A stretch of DNA of 64,000 nucleotides, from positions 232,423 to 296,422 of the forward strand of contig NZ_JAPZVN010000009.1 in assembly GCF_027533845.1 (NCBI RefSeq). The letters are read 5' to 3'. The first letter of the stretch is position 1. Every line of letters begins with the position of its first letter. Shown here one piece after another: positions 35,586-44,869 of the stretch. This DNA is from Streptomyces sp. RPT161 (GTDB lineage Bacteria > Actinomycetota > Actinomycetes > Streptomycetales > Streptomycetaceae). Under the pieces are notes generated by a model. That model did no database searches and was not told the DNA's origin. It worked only from the letters and a program-made list of their open reading frames with translations. Position numbers and translations under genes: made by a program.

Positions 35586-38500
35586 GGCCGTACCTCCGTG
35601 CCGGTCCGGTCGGTGATGCCCGCCCGCGCGCGGTACTCGGCGACGAGGCGGGGCAGGTCGGGGCCGGTGGGGCGCCGGCCCGGGCGGATGTCGGCGCTGA
35701 ACGCCTTGTCCTCCTGGATGTGGGCGTTCGGGTCGAGCGCGATGGCCACCAGTTCGTTGGCGGCGTCGCCGGTGCTGCAACCGTTCGGTCCCCAGTGGAA
35801 GAGCAGCCCGATCTGGTGCACGGTGCGGCCGTGTACCGTCAGGCGGTTTGATGCGAGAGGTGACCAGCACCCGGGCCTCGATGGCGTTGCGTGCGGTGAT
35901 GATGGTCGCCCAGCCGGTGTGCTCCAGGCCCCGCTCGGCGGCCAGTTGCGGGGAGACCTCGCAGAACATCTCCGGCTGCAGCTCGGACAGGTACGGCGAC
36001 CAGCGACTCATCCCGCCCGCCGTGAAGTGCTCGGTGAGCCGGTGAGTGGTGACCACGAACGGGTAGACCTCGGTGCCCGGTTCGTCCCCGCTTGGATGGT
36101 AGCGGTTGCCCTCGTGCGGATGGGTCTCGCGGACCGGCGAGCGGTGCTGGTGCGCGTACAACTCGTTGGGGAACGGCGAGTCCTGCGGCTCGTAGTGGGT
36201 GGGCAGCGGTCCGTCCACCAGTCCGGCGGGGGCGTACAGCCAGCCCTTGCCATCCGCCTGCATGATGAACGGGTCGTCACCGCGGAGCGCGTCCGGCCCG
36301 ACGGCGCCCTCGGGCGGTACGTGGTCCGGGGCGCGGTCGGGGATGAAGTCGGGCACGTCGTGACCGGTCCACCCGCCCTGCTCGGGGTCCCACCAGATGT
36401 ACGCCTTGCGTTCGCTCCACGGGGTGCCGTCGGGCGCGGCGGAGGCGCGGTTGTACAGGACCCGGCGGTTGGCCGGCCACGCCCAGGCCCATTCGGCGGC
36501 GACCCAGTCCTGTGCGGTGTGCGGCGTGCGGCGTGCCGCCTGGTTGACGCCGTTGGCGTACACCCCGCAGTAGATCCAGCAGCCGCAGGCGGTTGAGCCG
36601 TCGTCAGCCAGCTCGGTGTAGGCGCTCAGCGGGCTGCCGTCGGCGTGGTGGCCGTTGATCTCGGCGAGTACGGAGGCGGCGATCGGCTCCTTCAGCGGCC
36701 CCTCGACCGGGTAGTCCCAGGTGAGGTCCAGGATGGCGCGGTCCATCGGGTCGCTGGAGCCGGCGAGCTTCCCCTTGATCCGGCGGCCGAGGTGGTACAT
36801 GAACCACAGGTCGCTTCGGGCGTCGCCGGCCGGCTCGACGGCGGCGTGGTGCCACTGCAGCCAGCGGTTGGTGTTGGTGAACGAGCCGGACTTCTCGGTG
36901 TGGGCGGCGGCGGGCAGGAAGAAGACCTCCGTGCGGATGTCCTCGGTGCGCAGTTCGCCGGTGTCGATCTCCGGGCCGTCCTTCCACCAGGTGGCCGACT
37001 CGATCAGCGAGAAGTCCCGGACCACGAGCCAGTCGAGGTTGGCCATGCCCAGGCGCTGCAGCCGGGTGTTGGCCGAGCCGACCGCGGGGTTCTCCCCCAT
37101 CAGGAAGTAGCCCTTGCAGGTGCCTTCCAGCTGGGCCATGACGCTGTCGTACGTGCTGTGCGAGCCGGTCAGCCGGGGCAGGTGGTCGAAGCAGTAGTCG
37201 TTGTCCGCGGTGGCCGCGTCGCCGTAGTAGGACTTCAGCAGGCTCACCATGTAAGCCCGCATGTTGCCCCAGAAACCCTTCTCGGTGCGGTTGGCCTCGA
37301 TGAAGGCGTCCAGGTCCTCGTGGGCATGGCCGTGCGGCATGGGCAGGTAGCCGGGCAGCAGGTTGAACAGCGTGGGGATGTCGCTGGAGCCCTGGATGCT
37401 GGCGTGGCCGCGCAGCGCCTGGATCCCGCCGCCGGGGCGGCCGATGTTGCCCAGCAGCAGTTGCAGCACGCTGGCCGCGCGGATGTACTGCGAGCCGACC
37501 GAGTGCTGCGTCCAGCCCACGGCGTAGACGAACGCGGAGGTACGGTCGCGACCGGAGTTGGCGGTGAGGGCGTCACAGACCTCCATGAAGGTCTCGCGCG
37601 GCACACCGCAGGTCCTCTCGACCATCTCCGGGGTGTAGCGCGCGTAGTGCCGTTTGAGGACCTGGTAGACGCAGCGCGGGTGCCGTAGCGTCTCGTCGCG
37701 TTCCGGGGTGGGCCGCGTTCGGGCGCCGCCGGAGCCGTGACTCTCGGAGCCGCCGGCGGCCATGATCCTGGCTCGCCGCTCGCCACCCTTACCGCCGGGC
37801 TGGTCCTGGTCGTCGCGTCCGGTACGCGCCCCGTACTGCTGGTCGCGTTCGCCGGATGCCGCCTGGACCCGCGAGCCCTCGTACTGCCAGCTGGTGGGGT
37901 CGTAGTGGCGGTGTTCCCGGTCCAGGCCGGAGAAGACGCCGTCGAGGTCCTCGGTGTCGCGGAAGTCCTCGCTGACGAGGGTGGCGGCGTTGGTGTAGGC
38001 GAGCACGTAGTCGCGGAAGTCCTTCTCCTCGGTCAGGACGTGGTTGATGATTCCGCCGAGGAAGGCGATGTCGGTGCCCGCCCTGATGGGGACGTGCACG
38101 TCGGCAAGAGCGCTGGTCCGGGTGAACCGCGGGTCGATGTGGATGATTCTGGCCCCGCGTGCCTTGGCCTCCATCACCCACTGGAAGCCGACGGGGTGGG
38201 CCTCGGCGAAGTTGGAACCCTCGATGACGATGCAGTCGGAGTTCTGCAGATCCTGCATGAAGGTGGTGGCGCCGCCGCGTCCGAAGGAGGTGCCAAGGCC
38301 CGCGACCGTGGCGCTGTGGCAGACCCTGGCCTGGTTCTCCACCTGGACCACGCCGAGCCCTGTCAGCAGCTTCTTGATGAGGTAGTTCTCCTCGTTGTCC
38401 AACGTCGCGCCGCCGAGGCTGGCGATGCCCATGGTGCGGGCGACGCGCAGTCCGTCCTGCTCCCACTGCCAGGTCTCGCGACGGGTGGCGATCACCCGGT

Positions 38501-38885
38501 CCGCGATCATCTCCATGGCCGTGTCCAGATCCAGCCGCTGCCAGTCCTTCGCGTGTGGCGGCCGGTAGAGCACCTCGTGCAGCCGGGCCGGCCCGGTGGT
38601 CAGCTGCAGGGTGGCCGAGCCCTTGGGGCACAACCTGCCCCGACTGATCGGCGAGTCCGGATCACCCTCGATCTGCACGACCTGATCGTCCTGGACATAG
38701 AGCAGCTGCCCGCAGCCGACCGCGCAGTACGGGCAGACCGAACCGACCACGCGATCCGCCTCGGCGGTTCTCGGTGTCAGCCGCTCCGTGGTCCTCGACC
38801 GCGCCGCGGCGCCCCGGCCGAGCGGGTCGGAGCCGGTGAGCTGTCGATAAACCGGCCAGTCCTCGAGCAACTTGCGGACACCCAT
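35582..38885 (-). CDS. Formate dehydrogenase molybdopterin (alpha) subunit, with apparent +1 frameshift near 35842
   Basis: A large (~1,100-residue) Mo/W-bis-MGD oxidoreductase with an N-terminal 4Fe-4S motif (SVCPYCAVGCG), the active-site Cys189 in RVCHSATVAGLG (Cys where E. coli FDH has selenocysteine), and a Gly/Arg-rich insert at ~360-410. No twin-arginine signal is seen. At ~35842 one extra C shifts the frame: before it the protein reads ...ARVLVTSRIKP, and in the next frame it continues LTVHGRTVHQIGLLFHWG to a proper family C-terminus ending at 35582. The ATG at 38885 has a GGAGG site. The frameshift may be a sequencing error or a true lesion. Confidence 0.85.
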
Positions 38886-39093
38886 ACGGTCCTCCTGCAC
38901 GTCACGCATCACCGCAGGCCCGCGTACCCCCGTAACTCCTGCCTACCCCTGCCCCTCCCAACGTCGCAGTCGGGGCCATCCGCCGTGATCCACACCGCAG
39001 GGCCCTTCGCCCCTGCTGGGTCCCGGCATGAGTCATGAGACGTACCAGCTGCGGACGAGGTCACCGGCGACGCAGGCTTGACGGGCCGTACGC

Positions 39094-40559
39094 CTACTGC
39101 TCGATGGCCACGCGGACGCTGTTGAGCCGGTTGTCGGCTGCGTCGGGGATGACCATGCCTGCCTCCACACCGGAGCGCAGGTAGCGCAGCACATCGCTGT
39201 TCAGGCGCTCTCCGGGCAGTGCGGCGGGGATCCCGGGCGGGTAGGGCGTGAGCATCTCCGCGGTGATCCGGCCCACGGCCTTCTCCCACGGCACCTGCTC
39301 GGCGGGCCCGAAAAAGGCGTCCCGCGGCAGCACCACCTGTTCCAGTCGAAGGTCACGGGGAGAGGGCACCTCCACGGTTGGCGCGGGGCGCAGGTCCGCG
39401 GCGTGCTCGGCCACGTCCTGGAACGCGGCGACCAGGGCGCCGGTGGTCTCCTCGTCGTCCGCGTGGGTCAACTGGGCGCTGATACGGCGGTGGTCGGCCA
39501 GGTGCAGGTTGATCCGGTGGTGCTCCCTGATCCAGTCCGCCATCCGGTATCCGGTGGTTCCCAGGCCGGCGATGTCGACGATGACCTGGAGCGGATCCAT
39601 GTCCGCGGCGCATCCGGGACCGCAGAAGTCCTCACGGCCGTGGACACGCATTCCCTCGATCCGGTCGATCCGGTCCCTGACCCGGGTGGCCAGGGCAAGC
39701 GCGTCGTCGTAGAGGGCGCGGCCGTGCTCGATCATCTGACGCCGCCATCCGTCCAGAGCGGCGTACAGCAGCACCGACGGGCTGGTCGTGCCGAGCAGGT
39801 CCTCCCGTGCCTTGAGCACCTCCGGCGCGATGAGACCGCCCTGGAGGTGGAAGACCGAGCCCTGTTCCAGGCCCGAGCCCATTTTGTGCACGGAGGTGAC
39901 GCAGACGTCGGCGCCCGCGTCCATGGCCCAGGTGGGCAGGTCGGGGTGGAACGGCAGATGGGCGCCCCATGCCTCGTCCACGATCAGTGGCTTGTTCCGC
40001 GCGTGGCAGACCTCGGCCAAGGCGGCCAGATCCGTACATGTCCCGTAAGGAGTGGGGCTGGTGACCAGGGCGCCCTTGGCGTCGGGGTGGTCATGGAAGG
40101 CGGCTTCGAACGCCTCGGGGGCCGGCGGGTGCGCCAGATGGAGATCCGGATCCCACTGCGGATCCACCCAGATCGGCCGCACTCCGGACAGGATCAGCCC
40201 GGAGACCACCGACTTGTGGGCATCCCGGCCCACCAGCAGCTTCTCGTGCGGCCCGGCGACCGAGAGCATGGCCGACTTGACCGACAGCGAACTCCCGGAC
40301 GTGGAGAAGAACGTGCGTTCGGCGCCGACCGCGTCCGCCATCAACTCCTGTGCCCGCTCCAGAACGGCGTGCGAGGAGGTGCGGTCGTCCAGCCCGCTGA
40401 CCGCCAGGACATCGGAACGGAACACGGCGTCGCCCAGAACCGCACGTACCCGCGGATCGGCTCCTCGGCCCTGCTTGTGGCCGGGCGGGTGAACGGAAGC
40501 TGACCGCTCTCATGGTAGGCCGCCAGAGCGTCGAGTACCGGAGCTTGCGAATGGTCCAT
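39094..40559 (-). CDS. Orn/Lys/Arg decarboxylase (fold I, PLP-dependent), with apparent frameshift near 40483
   Basis: This group-III decarboxylase acts on basic amino acids to give a polyamine precursor (cadaverine, putrescine or agmatine). The PLP-lysine motif is SVHKMGSG, preceded by VDEAWGAHLPFH, and the C-terminal part shows MLTPYPPGIPAALPGE. The N-terminus MDHSQAPVLDALAAYHESGQ runs in one frame to PFTRP. The expected continuation GHKQGRGADPRVRAV is in the next frame, so one base is missing at ~40483 in a C-rich run. Restored, the protein is ~488 residues. A GTG inside the second frame (40425) would give a truncated product lacking the GHKQG segment. Confidence 0.82.
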
Positions 40560-40886
40560 GAGGTGCCGGATGCCCTTTCCTCAAGAGGGAAAACTGATGC
40601 CGCACCACCACCCTGCAAGCATGGACGCCGACATTGCCGCGGCTCGCCTGTGGGCCACCGCATCGGCAACCTCTTACGCCCGTCCGTACCATCGCTCGAA
40701 CTGTCCCGCCGCGGCCTGATCGGCCCTCGGGTCAGACAGCCGTCAGCGGCGCCAACATGCGTGACTTCGACTTCGTCCGAACGGTCTGAGCACATGCGGG
40801 CCGTGCCGGGCGGCACTAGCGTTGACCACGCGTTGGAAATGGACCCGGCGCGCCGGCACCCGGCCGGGACCCTAGTGGAGGTTGCC
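40560..40886. promoter_or_regulatory. Divergent intergenic region, decarboxylase / DoxX-like gene
   Basis: About 325 bp between divergent genes. No gene was recognised, though one plus-strand frame stays open across it. A GTGGAGG site for the next gene is at its right end. Confidence 0.35.
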
Positions 40887-41318
40887 ATGGACGTGCGGGC
40901 GCTGTGCCGCCAACTGCCGCTGAGAGCCCCGGTTGGCGCGTTCTTCCTGAACTCCGGGCTGTCCAAGCGCAACGCCGACGAGGAGACCGCGCAGAGCCTG
41001 CACGGCTTCGCCTCCGGAGCCCTTCCCGTGGTGGGCGGCCTACCTCCACAGCGCTTCGTGCGGCTGCTCTCCGCCGCGGAACTGGCGATCGGCGCCGCGC
41101 TGCTGACCCCGGTGGTGCCGGCGGAACTGGCCGGCGCGGCCCTGACCGCCTTCTCCCTGGGCACCGTGACCCTGTACCTGCGCACCCCGGGCATGCGCGA
41201 GCCGGGCTCGCTGCGCCCGACCCAGCAGGGGCTGCCGCTGGCGAAGGACTCCTGGGTGCTCGGCATCGGCCTGTCCCTGGTCATCGACGGTCTGGCCCAG
41301 CGCTGCCGCCGCCCCTGA
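40887..41318 (+). CDS. DoxX-like small membrane protein
   Basis: This 143-residue protein has about three to four hydrophobic helices, and the pattern around 'FFLNSGLSK' and 'LLSAAELAIGAALLTPVVP' resembles DoxX-family proteins. The ATG at 40887 has a GTGGAGG site; the frame is open upstream but without a convincing start. The function is not known. Confidence 0.72.
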   Translation: MDVRALCRQLPLRAPVGAFFLNSGLSKRNADEETAQSLHGFASGALPVVGGLPPQRFVRLLSAAELAIGAALLTPVVPAELAGAALTAFSLGTVTLYLRTPGMREPGSLRPTQQGLPLAKDSWVLGIGLSLVIDGLAQRCRRP

Positions 41319-41448
41319 CCACCCGACAAGTCCGCCTTCGACAAGGCGAGTTCAACCGGCTGGGACGCTCACCCGGTAGCGCGCCCCCGACCGCCGGTTG
41401 CGCACGGGCGACCTCGCCGGTGGCCGAGAGCCGCCGCGATGACCGGTC

Positions 41449-41856
41449 TCAACGCTGTTCATTGCGCAGGATCGTGTAGGCCACCATCATCGAGTCGAGA
41501 TACGCCCGCACTTCCACGATGGTGTCGCCGTCGAAACGGCAGACCCAGCAGTAGGTGTTGGTGAACGACGCGCCCTCGTTGGTGGTCGACGTGGACAACA
41601 ACTCGACGATCGTGGTGTCACCGTCGATGAACAGCCGCTGGACCGCCAACTTCACCCCACCAGCCAGCACACCGGCCAAACGGCCGAACGTCGCGTCGAT
41701 GAACGCCTGCTTGTTGTGATAGCGGCCGGCCAGCGGGTGTGTGCCCTGGACCGTCCAGTCGACATCGTCGGACACCCGGGCCCAGAACCGGGTTTGGGTG
41801 TCGGGGCTCTCCAGATTCCTGAAAAGGGCCATGCGTTCTTCGCGGACGTCGTCCAT
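41449..41856 (-). CDS. SnoaL-like (NTF2-fold) protein
   Basis: This 135-residue NTF2-like protein is of the ketosteroid-isomerase/SnoaL type: an N-terminal helix with FWARVSDDVDWTVQGTHPLA, a central GRYHNKQAFIDATFGRL and C-terminal strands WVCRFDGDTIVEVRAYLDS. The ATG at 41856 has a GGAG site. Such stand-alone proteins act as isomerases, cyclases or binders; no substrate is indicated. Confidence 0.83.
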   Translation of the reverse strand: MDDVREERMALFRNLESPDTQTRFWARVSDDVDWTVQGTHPLAGRYHNKQAFIDATFGRLAGVLAGGVKLAVQRLFIDGDTTIVELLSTSTTNEGASFTNTYCWVCRFDGDTIVEVRAYLDSMMVAYTILRNEQR

Positions 41857-42316
41857 ACCGGGCACTCCTCTCCGGGTTTGTCCGTGGAGCGCGAACCACA
41901 CCGGGAGCGCGTGGCGTGGGCCCGCGAGGCGCTGTGGCGAGCCACCATCCGTGAAGGGAACGGCCCCTGCTTCAGCGGCAGGATGTCACACGGTGACAGG
42001 TGCCGCCTGGTGGGCCGAGATAGACGACGGCGTCGTGACACGGAACGGTGGCTGTCTTCCACGGCGAAGGCCAATGGCGTGCCCCCGAGGCGAACGGCAG
42101 TTCGCGTCGCAGTGGGATGGTTTCTACGACGGAAAGCCAGTCGAGCCGGTGCTCCGCGCACGGCGGTGGGCGGTGAATCGGAACGCACACCCGTTGACTC
42201 CGGCATTCACTCCCATGGCTCCCCTTTGTGACCCGGTTGGAGTGCGTGGCCGCGCCCGGCGGGTGCGGACGGGTGAACACTCAGATGCCGTAGGTCTCAC
42301 GGAAAGCGAGAACGAC
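41857..42316. promoter_or_regulatory. Divergent intergenic region between the SnoaL-like and hydrolase genes
   Basis: About 460 bp between divergent genes with no recognisable coding content, although one plus-strand frame is open across it into the hydrolase. Confidence 0.35.
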
Positions 42317-43189
42317 GTGGCAGCATTTCCGGTCCCCGCCTCATGGCGGCGAATACGTCGCTCACACCTCATCGCGGCCGGGTGTGCCGTGGCGCTGTGC
42401 ACGAGCGTGGCAGCCCCTGCCACCGCGTACGGCGGCACGACCACGGCCACGACCGCGACCAAGCCCACCATCGTGCTGGTGCACGGGGCGTTCGCGGACG
42501 CCTCCAGTTGGAACGGGGTCATCGAACGGCTCCAACGCCGTGGCTACACCGTCATCGCCCCCGCCAACCCGCTACGCGGGCTGTACAGCGACTCCACCTA
42601 CATCGCCTCCGTGCTGGACAGCATCAAGGGCCCGATCGTGCTGGTGGGACACTCGTACGGCGGCGCCGTGAACAGCTCGGCCGCAGCAGGCAACCCCCGG
42701 GTGAAGTCACTGGTGTACGTATCGGCACTGATGCCCGACGTGGGTGAGAGCGGCATGTCCCTGGCCGCCAGGTTCCCCAGCGAACTCGGCACCGCCATGA
42801 AGTCCGTCCCCTACCGGGCCGGCGGCGGCGCCAGCGGGACCGACCTCTACCTCAAGCCCGACAAGCTCCATCAGGTCTTCGCCGCCGACCTGCCGGAGAG
42901 CACCACGAAACTCATGGCGGTGACCCAACGGCCCGCGGCAACGACGGCTTTCTCGCAGCCGGCCAAGGTAGCCGCCTGGAAGCACATCCCGTCGTGGTTC
43001 CTCGTCGCGAAGCAGGACAAGACCATCAACCCCAACCAGGAACGCTTCGAGGCTAAACGCGCGGGTTCACACACCGTGGAGATCAACTCCTCCCACGTGG
43101 CCATGATCGCCCACCCCGAAGCGGTCACCGACCTCATCCTCCAAGCCGCCACGGCAGCCGCTTCCACCCGGGCCTACGCTCGCCCGTAA
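42317..43189 (+). CDS. Secreted alpha/beta hydrolase
   Basis: This 290-residue exported hydrolase has a signal peptide at ~1-38, then VLVHGAFADASSWNGVIERL (oxyanion region), the nucleophile elbow VGHSYGGA, a catalytic Asp in VAKQDKTINP and the catalytic His in NSSHVAMI. It looks close to the family of stand-alone alpha/beta hydrolases common in actinobacteria. The GTG at 42317 follows AAAGCGAG; the frame stays open further upstream. The substrate is unknown. Confidence 0.87.
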   Translation: MAAFPVPASWRRIRRSHLIAAGCAVALCTSVAAPATAYGGTTTATTATKPTIVLVHGAFADASSWNGVIERLQRRGYTVIAPANPLRGLYSDSTYIASVLDSIKGPIVLVGHSYGGAVNSSAAAGNPRVKSLVYVSALMPDVGESGMSLAARFPSELGTAMKSVPYRAGGGASGTDLYLKPDKLHQVFAADLPESTTKLMAVTQRPAATTAFSQPAKVAAWKHIPSWFLVAKQDKTINPNQERFEAKRAGSHTVEINSSHVAMIAHPEAVTDLILQAATAAASTRAYARP

Positions 43190-43548
43190 CGGGTCCACCC
43201 ATGACGCCCGGGCCGAGACCGCACTCACCGGCATCACCGCCGCCTCGCTGACCGCGGGCGCGGACACCGCCTTCCTGGCCGCCGTCTGGGGCGCCCCGCT
43301 CCTCTGATCTGCGCTCAACAGCGGACCGTCAACGACGGTAGTCAGAACGCCACTTGGGGTCCATGACCGAGTTCCCGCACCAACGCAGCGTCGGACGGGC
43401 TGGCTGGCCGCCCGTCCAACGCTGCGTGGAGCCGGGTCAGATCTGGTGGATGAACGACCAGGCCTCGGTAGGGGCAGTTGGAGTTGGCGTCGCCGATATG
43501 CCGAACCGACGTCACCGCCGCGTCCACCCGTCCCGAGACGAACGGCTT
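43190..43548. other. Intergenic stretch with a coding-like relic and the second repeat copy
   Basis: From about 43198 to 43308 a plus-strand frame without a start reads like a hydrophobic protein tail (ETALTGITAASLTAGADT) and may be a gene relic. Beyond it lies the repeat at 43457-43569. No complete gene was found. Confidence 0.3.
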
Positions 43549-43569
43549 CTACGAGGAACGCGGAGACGG
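43457..43569. repeat. Dispersed repeat copy 2 (partner at 31550-31665)
   Basis: This is the partner of the copy at 31550-31665; see that entry for the shared segments. It abuts the 3' end of the STAS gene and slightly overlaps it. Confidence 0.5.
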
Positions 43570-43902
43570 AATCCCTTGCGAGTGAAAGGACTCGATGGCG
43601 AAATCATCGCAGGAGCCGAACAGCCACAGGAGCCGCACCAGGCAATGCGGTACCCCGCGCAGCCGCAGGTCAGCCCCCTGGTCCTCGGCCGCTCGGGCGG
43701 CCGTTATCAAGGCGTTCAGCCCACCGCAGTCGCAAAAACTCAGACGGGCCAAGTCGAGAACGGTGTCGTGATGGGTGGCCACGGCCGCGTTCAGCGCGGA
43801 CTGCACCGCGGAGGCGCTGACGATGTCGAGTTCACCGGCCACGGTAACCACACACGTGTCCGGACCGGTCTCATGGACCGAAACGTCGATCATGTCGGTC
43901 AC
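43549..43902 (-). CDS. STAS-domain protein (anti-sigma factor antagonist type), non-phosphorylatable
   Basis: This 117-residue STAS protein is of the BldG/SpoIIAA type. The core reads AGELDIVSASAVQSAL, then VLDLARLSFCDCGGLNAL. In the family the regulatory Ser or Thr sits in D-(S/A)-S-G-L; here the same place is D58-C-G60-G-L, so the phospho-acceptor is Gly and partner kinases could not phosphorylate it. The GTG at 43902 and ATG at 43893 are both possible. A kinase/anti-sigma partner is not adjacent. Confidence 0.78.
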   Translation of the reverse strand: MTDMIDVSVHETGPDTCVVTVAGELDIVSASAVQSALNAAVATHHDTVLDLARLSFCDCGGLNALITAARAAEDQGADLRLRGVPHCLVRLLWLFGSCDDFAIESFHSQGIPSPRSS

Positions 43903-44119
43903 AGCGCCCCCGGTGGTCGCAGGTTCTTCCAGTAAAGACCTGGATGGCGCGCGGGGCATCTCGTCTCGCCGCGATGCCATTGCGGTCATGACCGCAGGGG
44001 CTTGTCAGAGCGCGGGGCGCCTCTGTGACGCGATTGGGGCGCGAGGGCCACCCGGCGTGGGTGACCACGCGCCACCAGCACTGTCGGAGGCCCTGGCCTC
44101 GGATGCGGGCAGCTGGCCG

Positions 44120-44554
44120 TCAGTGCTCCGAGCTGCCGGACCTCGTGTAGACGGTCTCCACGAACTCCGCGATCTGGTCGTCGGTGAGGTGCTGGGCCAG
44201 GTCCGCCTCACTGATCATGCCGACCAGTCGCTTGTTCTCGACCACCGGCAGCCGTTTGATGCGGTGGCTCTCCATCTCGTGCAGCACTTCGCTGACGTCC
44301 GCGTTCGCATCGACCCAGCGCGGGGTCCCCTCGCACAGTTCAGAGCACTTCGTCCTGGCGGGGTCCCGGCCCTTGGCCACGCACTTCACCACGATGTCGC
44401 GGTCGGTGATGATGCCGCACAGCCGCTCGTTCTCGTCGCTGACCGGCAGCGCACCCACGTCCAGCTGCGCCATCAGTTGCGCCGCGCGCTCGACCGTCTC
44501 CTCGCTCTTTATCCACTGCGCACCGGGATGCATGATGTCTTTTGCAGTAGTCAT
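44120..44554 (-). CDS. CBS-domain protein
   Basis: This 144-residue protein has a pair of CBS domains (about residues 8-62 and 78-132; KDIMHPGAQWIKSEETVERA, LCGIITDRDIVVKCV, LVGMISEADLAQHL). Such stand-alone pairs bind adenosine nucleotides. A GGAG site precedes the ATG. Stand-alone CBS proteins in Streptomyces often cluster with universal-stress and redox genes. Confidence 0.92.
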   Translation of the reverse strand: MTTAKDIMHPGAQWIKSEETVERAAQLMAQLDVGALPVSDENERLCGIITDRDIVVKCVAKGRDPARTKCSELCEGTPRWVDANADVSEVLHEMESHRIKRLPVVENKRLVGMISEADLAQHLTDDQIAEFVETVYTRSGSSEH

Positions 44555-44869
44555 GATCTCTCCTGGGTGAGTTCAGGCCGTTCCCAGCCTCACTTCGTCG
44601 TGTGACGGGCGCTCGACCTCTGGGAGCGCTCGGTGCCCCACGCTGCCCTCACCAGCACCGCAGTCGTCCGGTGTCTGCGGGCATGCTCCGATCCTGCGGG
44701 TCCGCCTACCCGGCGCCCTCCTCACTACGCATGACCACGCATGCGCGTTCCATGTCAGTTCGCACACCACAGGCGGGCGCCTACGGCCAGCACTGCCGTC
44801 AGGAGTTCGCCGCCGCACGCTCGCTGCCATGGTCCGGTCGAGCGTGTCAAGCTGGAAACGGCACGTCAC
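44555..44869. other. Intergenic stretch between the CBS and UDP-glucose dehydrogenase genes
   Basis: About 315 bp on the 3' side of the leftward ugd gene. The only long reading frame has an Arg/Pro-rich translation that does not look like a gene. Confidence 0.35.

Noticed and set aside
34767..36596. 609-codon plus-strand reading frame opposite the formate dehydrogenase genes
   Set aside because: Shadow frame of a clear Fe-S protein gene and the alpha subunit.
34680..38912. A single 1,410-residue formate dehydrogenase alpha-beta fusion
   Set aside because: The joining region translates as non-family Arg/Pro-rich sequence, while the correct alpha C-terminus is present in the neighbouring frame and overlaps the beta start as ATGA.
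43198..43308. Possible small hydrophobic protein after the alpha/beta hydrolase
   Set aside because: No start codon or ribosome site in frame and no family match; at best a relic.
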